12,003 nt of DNA from assembly GCA_900552655.1 (NCBI GenBank), contig USAE01000044.1:1-12003 (forward strand), read 5' to 3'. Of this stretch, positions 1 through 6,555 are shown piece after piece. Both the position numbers and the translations under genes were made by a program. Numbering within the stretch: the stretch's first letter is position 1; every line of letters starts with the position of its first letter. The notes beneath the pieces are model-generated. The model was not told where the DNA came from. It saw only the letters and a list, made by a program, of their open reading frames with translations, and did no database searches. This DNA comes from an uncultured Clostridium sp. GTDB lineage: Bacteria; Bacillota; Clostridia; TANB77; CAG-508.

Positions 1-366
1 ATAAATAAAAATAATAAAATAAATATATCAGAACAAGAAAAACAAGAGTTAATGTTACTGTTAGGAATAGAAAAATCTTCATCTTTTTTACCAATTTCAA
101 TTTATAATATAAATTTAGGATTTGGTGATACCTCTGAATGTTATGTACTAAAATTTGAAATATCAATAGCAGACTACAATGAGAATTTATTAAATTACAG
201 CGACACAGATACAACAGAAATTTCCCAAAACTGGAAAGAGAAAAAAGATGAAGAAACGTATATTTGTTATGTTAGAGAATGGGAACACAATGAACAGCGA
301 AAAGATTTATTCGAGAAACTAAAAAGTCTAAAAAACAAAAAGCTAAATTATAATAAAAAGAAATGA
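1..366 (+). CDS. 3' end of an unrecognised gene, cut by the left edge
   Basis: The reading frame is open from base 1 and ends at TGA 364-366, so the visible 121 codons are probably the C-terminal part of a longer protein. An internal ATG at 52 exists, but no ribosome binding site precedes it and the frame upstream is fully open, so I do not treat it as the start. The protein is hydrophilic and mixed in charge, with no membrane segment. The last 30 or so residues are very rich in lysine and asparagine, which suggests a solvent-exposed tail. I do not recognise a family. It lies 21 bases before the histidine-phosphatase gene and may be co-transcribed with it. Coding status is moderately sure; function is unknown. 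Confidence 0.6.
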   Translation: MNKNNKINISEQEKQELMLLLGIEKSSSFLPISIYNINLGFGDTSECYVLKFEISIADYNENLLNYSDTDTTEISQNWKEKKDEETYICYVREWEHNEQRKDLFEKLKSLKNKKLNYNKKK

Positions 367-370
367 TAAA

Positions 371-377
371 ATAAGGA
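371..377 (+). promoter_or_regulatory. Ribosome binding site for the histidine phosphatase
   Basis: An ATAAGGAG-type Shine-Dalgarno sequence lies about 10 bases before the ATG at 388. It supports that start and separate translation from the preceding gene. Confidence 0.6.
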
Positions 378-387
378 GTAATAAAAA

Positions 388-1017
388 ATGAAAGAAACGA
401 TTATTTATTTAATTAGGCATGCTGAAACTGTTGACGAAAAGGGAATTAGAAATACTTGTGAAGACTTTCAAATGATTAACGAAAAAGAAATATTGTCAAT
501 ACAAGGAGAAGAACAATCTAAAAAGTTAAGTGATAATGTCGAATTACAAAATCTTGACGTTATTTGGTCAAGTAATTATACAAGAGCCAAAGCTACTGCA
601 AAATATATAGCATATAAAAATAAATTGCAATATAATTTAGATAAAAGATTAAGTGAAAGGAAACTAGGAAATTTAGAAGATTTAGCAAAATTTATGGCTT
701 ACAAAGAAACTAGAGATCCATCTCGTGAACAATTAGCTTTTCCAGAATTTAAAACTCGTGATGGAGAAAGTGCAAATGAAACAAATAAAAGGATGAATGA
801 ATTTATTAGCGAGATATTAGAAAAATATGAAGGAAAAAGAATTGCTGTTATAAGTCATGGAGGTTCAATAAAATTTCTTTTACTAAGTTATTGCAAAGTA
901 AATAAAAATTTAAATCTTGAGTACAAAAAGAATGAGTTATTTATAAGTTCTCCTTGCTTATTAAAAATGACTTTTAGACAAAATGAACTATTAAATTTAG
1001 AACAAATACAATGGTAG
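388..1017 (+). CDS. Histidine phosphatase family protein (phosphoglycerate mutase-like)
   Basis: This is a 209-residue branch-1 histidine phosphatase. The family transfers phosphate from small metabolites through a phosphohistidine. The N-terminal LIRHAET motif gives R10 and the nucleophile H11. R66 lies in SSNYTRAKAT, E90 in LSERKLG is the likely proton donor, and H157 in VISHGGS completes the pocket. The RHG motif reads RHA here, a common variant. Length and motif order are normal for a complete single-domain cytoplasmic enzyme. The substrate cannot be told from sequence; family members act on phosphoglycerate, sugar phosphates, cobalamin or ribazole phosphate. No cobalamin genes are nearby. 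It ends before a terminator-like hairpin, so it is probably the last gene of an operon entering from the left. The family call is sure; the substrate is not. Confidence 0.9.
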   Translation: MKETIIYLIRHAETVDEKGIRNTCEDFQMINEKEILSIQGEEQSKKLSDNVELQNLDVIWSSNYTRAKATAKYIAYKNKLQYNLDKRLSERKLGNLEDLAKFMAYKETRDPSREQLAFPEFKTRDGESANETNKRMNEFISEILEKYEGKRIAVISHGGSIKFLLLSYCKVNKNLNLEYKKNELFISSPCLLKMTFRQNELLNLEQIQW

Positions 1018-1053
1018 AATATATAATATTAAACTATAAAAAGTGAAGTGCAA

Positions 1054-1079
1054 CAAAATATAAGCATTTTGCTTTTTTA
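1054..1079 (+). terminator. Weak rho-independent terminator after the phosphatase gene
   Basis: CAAAAT (1054-1059) pairs with ATTTTG (1066-1071), and an overlapping alternative pairs AAGCA (1062-1066) with TGCTT (1070-1074). Either hairpin runs into a six-T tract at 1073-1078. The stems are short and AT-rich, so termination may be partial. The position, just after a gene end and before a new promoter, supports the call. Confidence 0.5.
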
Positions 1080-1103
1080 TTATGTGTATGTATATTAAAT
1101 AAC

Positions 1104-1133
1104 CGGGATTTTAAGGACTGTCCCAAAATCTCG
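1104..1133. repeat. Palindromic hairpin with GGACTGTCC core (REP-like)
   Basis: CGGGATTTT (1104-1112) pairs with AAAATCTCG (1125-1133) through nine positions, one of them a G-T wobble. The centre, GGACTGTCC, is itself nearly palindromic. It is the most GC-rich spot in an otherwise AT-only intergenic region. GGGACAGTCC-cored palindromes recur in many Bacillota genomes and have been seen near IS200/IS605-like Y1 transposases; I recall this from general knowledge and cannot check it here. There is no T tract directly after it, so it is not a standard terminator. Only one copy is present in this window. Confidence 0.4.
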
Positions 1134-1150
1134 AATAAAAATTTTATTAA

Positions 1151-1184
1151 TGTCACTTACTTGTCACTTTAAATGTTTTATAAT
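1151..1184 (+). promoter_or_regulatory. Promoter with 11-bp-period direct repeat, likely response-regulator box
   Basis: TGTCACTT occurs at 1151-1158 and again at 1162-1169, exactly 11 bases apart, or one helical turn. A perfect -10 hexamer TATAAT lies at 1179-1184, and no -35 hexamer sits at normal spacing. OmpR/PhoB-family regulators bind tandem direct repeats of about 11 bp that replace the -35 element and end roughly 10 bases before the -10. That is the geometry seen here. The predicted start of transcription near 1191 leaves a leader of about 26 bases before the ABC ATPase gene. The obvious candidate binder is the response regulator at 4539-5198. The repeat is seen directly; binding is inferred. 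Confidence 0.55.
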
Positions 1185-1216
1185 TAAAATGAACTAATGA
1201 GAAGGGAGAGTTTAAT

Positions 1217-1888
1217 ATGGAAATATTAAGAGTAGAAAATTTATGTAAGCAATATGGAAAAGGCGAAAATAAAGTAATAGCACTAAATAATGTATCATTT
1301 AAAGTAAATAAAGGAGAATTTGTAGCAATAGTAGGGGCATCTGGAAGTGGAAAATCGACACTATTACATCTAATTGGTGGAGTTGATAGACCAACATCTG
1401 GAAAGGTTTTTATAGATGGGAAAGATATTTATAAGTTTAATGATGATGAACTAGCAATATTTAGAAGAAGACAAGTAGGCTTAATATATCAATTTTATAA
1501 TTTAATACCAATATTAGACGTAGAAGAAAATATAACACTACCATTAGATTTAGACAACAGGAATGTTAATAAACAAAAATTAAATGAACTAATTAAGGAA
1601 TTAGGATTAGAAAATAGAAAAAAACATTTACCAAATGAACTATCTGGTGGACAACAACAAAGAACATCTATAGGAAGAGCAATAATAACAAATCCAGCAA
1701 TTATTTTAGCAGACGAGCCAACAGGAAATTTAGATTCTAAAGCAAGTGATGAAATAGTTGCATTATTAAAAAAATCAAATAAAGATTATAAGCAAACTAT
1801 AATAATGATAACTCACAATATGGAAATTGCGAAAATAGCAGATAGAGTTATAAAAATAGAAGATGGAAAAATTGCTGGGGAGGTTTAG
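1217..1888 (+). CDS. ABC transporter ATP-binding protein (MacB/LolD-type)
   Basis: This 223-residue nucleotide-binding protein powers the FtsX-type permease encoded 3 bases downstream. All ATPase motifs are intact: Walker A GASGSGKST (40-48), Q-loop Q92, signature LSGGQQQR (142-149), Walker B IILADEP with catalytic E167, the following TGNLD D-loop, and H-loop H200 in MITHN. Length and motif spacing match the MacB/LolD/FtsE group, which drives mechanotransmission or lipid and peptide efflux rather than classical import. The ATG at 1217 follows GAAGGGAGAG at good distance. It is the first gene after the promoter and repeat at 1151-1184. With the permease, regulator and kinase it forms a module typical of envelope-stress or antimicrobial-peptide resistance in Bacillota. 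The substrate is unknown. The family call is very sure. Confidence 0.95.
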   Translation: MEILRVENLCKQYGKGENKVIALNNVSFKVNKGEFVAIVGASGSGKSTLLHLIGGVDRPTSGKVFIDGKDIYKFNDDELAIFRRRQVGLIYQFYNLIPILDVEENITLPLDLDNRNVNKQKLNELIKELGLENRKKHLPNELSGGQQQRTSIGRAIITNPAIILADEPTGNLDSKASDEIVALLKKSNKDYKQTIIMITHNMEIAKIADRVIKIEDGKIAGEV

Positions 1889-1891
1889 AGT

Positions 1892-4429
1892 ATGAATATT
1901 CTTAGCAAATTATCTATAAGAAATTTAAAATTAAATAAAAAAAGAACAATAAGTACAATTATAGGAATAATTTTATCTGTGGCACTTATTTGTGCTGTAG
2001 CTAGTATGGGAACGAGCTTTCAAGCAACTCTAGTTGAAAATGCAATAAATGAAACGGGTTATTATCATTTAAAAATATCGGATGTTACAGATGAAAATAT
2101 AGAAAGTTTAAAAAATAATAGAGATATTAAAGAGGTTTTAACTATTTCAGAAAAAGGATATGGAAAATTAGAAAATAGTCAAAATGTAGATAAACCATAT
2201 TTAAAATTATATTCAATGGATAAAGCATTATTTGAATTTTTAAAATTTAATTTAATAGATGGAAGATTTCCTACTAACAATAATGAGATAATTATAAGTG
2301 AACATATTATAGAAAATGCAAAAGTAAATTATAAAATTGGAGATAAAATAAAAGTAGATATAGGAGAAAGAGTAACATTAGATGATGACAAGCTATATTA
2401 TATGAACCCATATATAAATGAAGATGAAAAAATAATAAATACACAAGAATATGAATTTACTATTGTAGGAATAATAAAAAGACCAAACTATAATTTTGAA
2501 ACACATAGCGATCCTGGTTATACAATAATTTCTACTAATATTGAACCAGAAAAACAAGAAGTATATATAACATTGAAAAATCCAAAAGAATATAAAAAGG
2601 CGATACCTAATATCGTAGGAGCATCAAGCTATGATAGCATTGTAGGACTTGGAGAAAATGCAGATCAAAAATTAAAATATGAAAATTATCAAGTAAATGA
2701 TGAACTTTTAAGATGGGAAGCATTTGCATTTTCAGATTCAACTGTTAGTATGTTATATGCTGTTATAGCTGTTGTAATTTTTATAATATTATTTACAAGT
2801 GTATTTTGTATCAGAAATTCATTTGCAATAGCTACAACAGAAAAGATGAAAACTTATTCAATGCTTGCAAGTGTAGGTGCAACCAAAAAGCAAATAAAGA
2901 AAAATGTTATTTTTGAAGGATTATTATTAGGAATTATTGGTATTCCACTAGGAATAATATCAGGAGTTTTTGCAGTATTTGTATTATTGCAAATAGTAAA
3001 TAATTTATTAGGAAGATATTTACTTGCACATGTAGATGGAATTGTATTTAAAATATCAATATTACCAATATTATTGTCTATTATTTTAGGAGTAATAACA
3101 ATATATTTATCTGCAAGAAGTTCAGCTAAAAGAGCAAGTAAAGTAAGCCCAATAGAAGGACTTAGAAATTCTAGTGACATAAAAATAAAGAATAAAAATT
3201 TGAAAGTACCAAAAATAATTTTTAAGATTTTTAAAACAGGTGGCGTATTAGCTTATAAAAATTTGAAGAGAAATAAGAAAAAATATAGAACAACTGTAAT
3301 ATCTATATCAATTAGTATTTTTATATTTATAACAATGAATTCATTTATAACTAATATGTTTGATTTAACAAATAATTATTATGAAGATTATAATTATAAT
3401 TTATTAATTTCTGGTGCTTTGAAAACAGAAGAAATAAAGAAAATTGTGTCAAATGACACAGTGGAAAGTTATTCTATATTATATAACACAGATGGAACAT
3501 ATAAAATTAAAGATTTAGATAAAATAATTGCTAATGATAGTTATCCAATAAACGAGATAGATGGAGAAAAATATGCAAGTTTACAAATTGTTGCACTAGA
3601 TAATAAAGATTTTGAAGAATATGTAAAAGAAATAAATGTTAATTATGATGATGTAAAAGATGTTGGAATATTATGTGATGAGTATCAAATTTATGATGAA
3701 ACTTCAGAAAAGCAAAAGGAAGTAAGAAGATATAAATATGAAAAAGGCGATATTATAGAAGGCGAATATAAAAACGAAAAACTAAAGATTAAAGTAGGAG
3801 TAGTATCAAAAACTAAACCTAATGGAATTGAAAAGACTTATTATTCAGATGGTTTTTTAGTTGTAAATAAAGAACAGTTCAAAAATTTAGATTTTAGATT
3901 AGATGTTATAACAATACAATCAAATAATGCAAGTAGTCTACAAAATGAAATAGAAAATATAAACAAAAGTGCTAATGTATACAACATAGAAGAAACTGCT
4001 AAGCAAGAAAAATCGATGGTGTTAGTTGTAAAAATATTTTTATATGGGTTTATTGCAGTAATAACTTTAATTGGAATAACAAATATATTTAATACAATAA
4101 CATCAAATATGGAACTAAGACAAAAAGAATTTGCAATGTTAAAATCAATAGGAATGACAAAAAAAGAATTTAATAAAATGATAAATTTAGAAACTATATT
4201 TTATGGAGTAAAATCATGGGTTTACGGAACAATACTTGGATTACTTGGAACATTTGCAATGTATAAAGCATTTTCGGTAAAAATTGAACAAGGTATATAT
4301 ATTCCGATAAATGCAATTATAATTTCAGCAATATTTGTGTTTATATTTGTATTTATTATAATGAGATATTCAATTTCTAAAATTAACAAGCAAAATACGA
4401 TTGAGACAATAAGAAATGAGAACATATAA
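1892..4429 (+). CDS. ABC transporter permease with two FtsX domains
   Basis: This 845-residue membrane protein is the partner of the ATPase at 1217. Hydrophobic segments suggest eight membrane helices: about 19-40; then 286-308, 339-370 and 386-408 (first FtsX domain); 466-488; then 708-733, 771-795 and 805-827 (second FtsX domain). Two large extracellular regions, about 45-285 and 490-705, correspond to a MacB-like core and a second ectodomain. The duplicated helix-ectodomain-three-helix layout differs from the ten-helix BceB type, which has one ectodomain. Conserved FtsX-type phrases such as MLASVGATKKQ and MLKSIGMTKKE occur in equivalent places of the two halves, showing internal duplication. 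The ribosome binding site GGGGAGG overlaps the end of the ATPase gene, so the pair is translationally linked. Likely role: peptide or envelope-stressor efflux; the substrate is not deducible. Confidence 0.93.
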   Translation: MNILSKLSIRNLKLNKKRTISTIIGIILSVALICAVASMGTSFQATLVENAINETGYYHLKISDVTDENIESLKNNRDIKEVLTISEKGYGKLENSQNVDKPYLKLYSMDKALFEFLKFNLIDGRFPTNNNEIIISEHIIENAKVNYKIGDKIKVDIGERVTLDDDKLYYMNPYINEDEKIINTQEYEFTIVGIIKRPNYNFETHSDPGYTIISTNIEPEKQEVYITLKNPKEYKKAIPNIVGASSYDSIVGLGENADQKLKYENYQVNDELLRWEAFAFSDSTVSMLYAVIAVVIFIILFTSVFCIRNSFAIATTEKMKTYSMLASVGATKKQIKKNVIFEGLLLGIIGIPLGIISGVFAVFVLLQIVNNLLGRYLLAHVDGIVFKISILPILLSIILGVITIYLSARSSAKRASKVSPIEGLRNSSDIKIKNKNLKVPKIIFKIFKTGGVLAYKNLKRNKKKYRTTVISISISIFIFITMNSFITNMFDLTNNYYEDYNYNLLISGALKTEEIKKIVSNDTVESYSILYNTDGTYKIKDLDKIIANDSYPINEIDGEKYASLQIVALDNKDFEEYVKEINVNYDDVKDVGILCDEYQIYDETSEKQKEVRRYKYEKGDIIEGEYKNEKLKIKVGVVSKTKPNGIEKTYYSDGFLVVNKEQFKNLDFRLDVITIQSNNASSLQNEIENINKSANVYNIEETAKQEKSMVLVVKIFLYGFIAVITLIGITNIFNTITSNMELRQKEFAMLKSIGMTKKEFNKMINLETIFYGVKSWVYGTILGLLGTFAMYKAFSVKIEQGIYIPINAIIISAIFVFIFVFIIMRYSISKINKQNTIETIRNENI

Positions 4430-4438
4430 TAAAATTTG

Positions 4439-4465
4439 GGGGGCTAGCGAAAGCCCTCTATTTTA
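4439..4465 (+). terminator. Hairpin between permease and regulator genes, probable partial terminator
   Basis: GGGGGCT (4439-4445) pairs with AGCCCTC (4452-4458) with one G-T wobble, around the loop AGCGAA. A short TATTTTAT tail follows. The stem is GC-rich in an AT-only context, but the T tract is interrupted, so read-through is likely. It probably lowers expression of the regulator and kinase relative to the transporter. Confidence 0.6.
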
Positions 4466-4538
4466 TGATAAAATTACATCAAAAGAAAATTTAAATAATA
4501 GAGATTATTTATGCTTGTAAGAAAGGAAAAAAATAAAA

Positions 4539-5198
4539 ATGAAAATCTTGTTAGTTGAAGATAATGAATTATTAGCAAAAGGATTAATATATTCATTAGA
4601 GCAAAAAGACTACATTGTAATTCATACTGTAGATATAAGTGAAACATTAAAAATAATAGAAAAAGAAAGAATTGATATTGCTATTTTAGATATATCTTTG
4701 CCAGATGGAAACGGATTTGACTTGTATAAAAATTATATTAAGGAAAAAGAAATTTCTACAATATTTCTTACTGCAAAAGACGAAGAAGATGATATTGTGA
4801 AAGGACTAGAATTAGGAGCAGAAGATTATATTACCAAACCTTTTTCTACAAAAGAATTATTAGCAAGAATGAATAAAATTATATTAAGGAAAAATAAAAA
4901 CACAATAATAAAAATTAAAGATATTTCATTTGATATAGATAAAATGGTAGTGTATAAGGAGAATAAGCCAATAGAACTTACAAGTTTAGAACTAAAAATA
5001 TTACATTTACTTTTTATGAATATAAATAAAGTTGTTACTAGAAATGAAATTATAGATAAAATATGGGAATGGACAGGAAATGATATAAATGATAATACTG
5101 TAACAGTTTATTTAAAAAGAATAAGGGAGAAAATAAAAACAGATATTATTATAACTATAAAAGGAATAGGGTATAGGATTGATAAAAATGAAAAATAA
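4539..5198 (+). CDS. OmpR/PhoB-family response regulator
   Basis: This 219-residue two-component transcription factor has an N-terminal receiver domain (about 1-115) with the acidic pocket E7-D8, phospho-acceptor D51 in LDISLPDG, switch T78 and K100 in TKPFS. A C-terminal winged-helix domain (about 125-217) carries LTSLELKILHLL, a recognition region around NDNTVTVYLKRIREKI, and the closing IKGIGYRI hairpin. All key residues are intact and the length is normal. AGAAAGGA about 11 bases upstream supports the ATG at 4539. The kinase gene overlaps its 3' end, so the pair is translationally coupled. Its likely target is the direct repeat at 1151-1169 before the ABC genes, because regulators of this family bind such repeats. 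That link is inference. Confidence 0.95.
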   Translation: MKILLVEDNELLAKGLIYSLEQKDYIVIHTVDISETLKIIEKERIDIAILDISLPDGNGFDLYKNYIKEKEISTIFLTAKDEEDDIVKGLELGAEDYITKPFSTKELLARMNKIILRKNKNTIIKIKDISFDIDKMVVYKENKPIELTSLELKILHLLFMNINKVVTRNEIIDKIWEWTGNDINDNTVTVYLKRIREKIKTDIIITIKGIGYRIDKNEK

Positions 5199-6399
5199 AA
5201 TAGAATTAAAGAAAATGTGTATATTAAGTTTAATTGTTATCCTAATATTTTTAGGCTTAGATATAGCAATTATGCACAAAGAATATCAAACATACACAAA
5301 AAATTTTAATAACAAAATATCAACTATATTTAGTGAAGTATTAAAAAAATATCCAGATGTAAAAAAAGATGATTTAATAAAAATACTTAATGAAACGTCA
5401 AATGGTAATAACAAATTATTTAGAGAATATGGTATTAATTTAGAAAAAGATTCTGCTATACTTGCAAACGATATAAAATTTAAAAAATTTATTGTTTTAG
5501 ATATTTGTATAATAATATTATTTATAGTTGCATTAACATTAATATTTTTTAGGTATAACAGTAGCCAGGGCAAAAAGATTAATGAAATAACAAGGTATAT
5601 AGAAGAAATTAATAAGAAAAATTATAAACTTGATATAGAAGATAATAGTGAAGATGAATTGTCTATATTAAAAAATGAGTTGTATAAAGTAACTGTAATG
5701 TTAAAAGAACTAGCAGAAAATTCCAAAAATGACAAACTAAAATTAAAAGATTCTTTGTCAGATATATCACATCAACTAAAAACACCTATAACGTCTATTA
5801 TAATTATGTTAGACAATATTTTAGATGATAAAGAGATGCCAGAAAATATAAGAAATGAATTTATTAAAGATATAAAAAGAGAAATAATAAATATTAAATT
5901 TTTAGTAGAGTCTATTTTAAAATTATCAAAAATTGATAGTAATACAGTTAAATTTATAAAAAAAGAAGTAAATATTAAAGAGCTTATTACAGAAGCATTA
6001 AAAAATATTTCGATGATGAGAGATATTAAAAATATTAAAATAAATGTAAAGGGAAATGACGTAGACACCATTACGTGCGATATAAAGTGGCAAATAGAAG
6101 CAATAACTAATATTTTGAAAAACTGCATAGAACATTCTAAAGAAAATGGAGAAATAACTATAGAATATGGAAAAAATAATATATATACAGAAATCAAAAT
6201 TATTGATTATGGAACAGGAATAGAAAAGCAAGACTTGCCACATATATTTGAAAGATTTTATAAAGGTAAAAATTCTTCTAATGATAGTATAGGTATTGGC
6301 TTAGCATTGTCAAAATCTATTATTGAAAGCAATAATGGATATATTGAAGCAGAATCGGTTTTAGGGAAGGGGACTATATTTACAATAAAGTATTTTTGA
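5188..6399 (+). CDS. Membrane sensor histidine kinase
   Basis: This sensor kinase of about 403 residues is the partner of the regulator just upstream. The ATG at 5188 is chosen over a TTG at 5179 because it follows ATAGG at better spacing; the gene then overlaps the regulator by 11 bases. The domain order is helix 1 (11-29), an extracellular loop of about 70 residues (30-100), helix 2 (101-121), a HAMP-like linker, and the dimerisation domain with H195 in DISHQLKTP. The ATPase domain follows, with N-box N312 (NILKNC), G1 D340 (DYGTGI), F-box IFERFYK and G2 GIGLALS from 369. All catalytic residues are present. The real ectodomain separates it from BceS-type kinases, which have almost no extracellular loop and sense through their transporter. 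The ligand is unknown. It ends with TGA. Confidence 0.95.
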   Translation: MKNKIELKKMCILSLIVILIFLGLDIAIMHKEYQTYTKNFNNKISTIFSEVLKKYPDVKKDDLIKILNETSNGNNKLFREYGINLEKDSAILANDIKFKKFIVLDICIIILFIVALTLIFFRYNSSQGKKINEITRYIEEINKKNYKLDIEDNSEDELSILKNELYKVTVMLKELAENSKNDKLKLKDSLSDISHQLKTPITSIIIMLDNILDDKEMPENIRNEFIKDIKREIINIKFLVESILKLSKIDSNTVKFIKKEVNIKELITEALKNISMMRDIKNIKINVKGNDVDTITCDIKWQIEAITNILKNCIEHSKENGEITIEYGKNNIYTEIKIIDYGTGIEKQDLPHIFERFYKGKNSSNDSIGIGLALSKSIIESNNGYIEAESVLGKGTIFTIKYF

Positions 6400-6482
6400 T
6401 AATAAAGAAAAATATGTATAACAACTAGGAAGGTGGATTTAAATTAATTTTTTGGATAATTAGGGAAAGTATTATGTAAATA

Positions 6483-6491
6483 TGCTATACT
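6483..6491 (+). promoter_or_regulatory. Probable extended -10 promoter of the ABC exporter gene
   Basis: TGCTATACT matches an extended -10 (TGn followed by TATACT). No good -35 lies 17 bases upstream, which extended -10 promoters tolerate. A short inverted repeat, GGCATGTGCC, follows at 6502-6511 and would lie in the early transcript. A strong ribosome binding site comes about 50 bases later. Confidence 0.4.
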
Positions 6492-6541
6492 AAAGTTATA
6501 AGGCATGTGCCATCTGTAAAAAAATTCTGTTACATATAATT

Positions 6542-6548
6542 AAGGAGG
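6542..6548 (+). promoter_or_regulatory. Strong ribosome binding site of the ABC exporter gene
   Basis: AAGGAGG lies 7-8 bases before the ATG at 6556 and fixes that start. Confidence 0.8.
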
Positions 6549-6555
6549 AAAACAT

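Noticed and set aside
1161..1184. Standard sigma-70 promoter using TTGTCA at 1161 as -35
   Set aside because: The spacing to TATAAT is only 12 bases, too short for a normal -35/-10 pair. The direct-repeat activator reading fits better.
2854..3180. Open frame on the minus strand within the permease gene
   Set aside because: It is antisense to a clear FtsX permease, shows only mirror hydrophobicity, and has no ribosome binding site.
3445..3460. Perfect palindrome TGTGTCA-AA-TGACACA containing the TGTCA half-site
   Set aside because: It lies inside the permease coding sequence (IVSNDTVE), far from any promoter, and its half-sites are inverted rather than tandem. Most likely coincidence of codons.
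5772..6243. Two minus-strand open frames within the kinase gene
   Set aside because: They are antisense to intact kinase catalytic motifs and arise from AT-rich codon bias.
6502..6540. Riboswitch or leader-peptide attenuator before the ABC exporter
   Set aside because: Only a 4-bp inverted repeat and a weak TGTAA/TTACA pairing are visible; no known riboswitch core or terminator follows.
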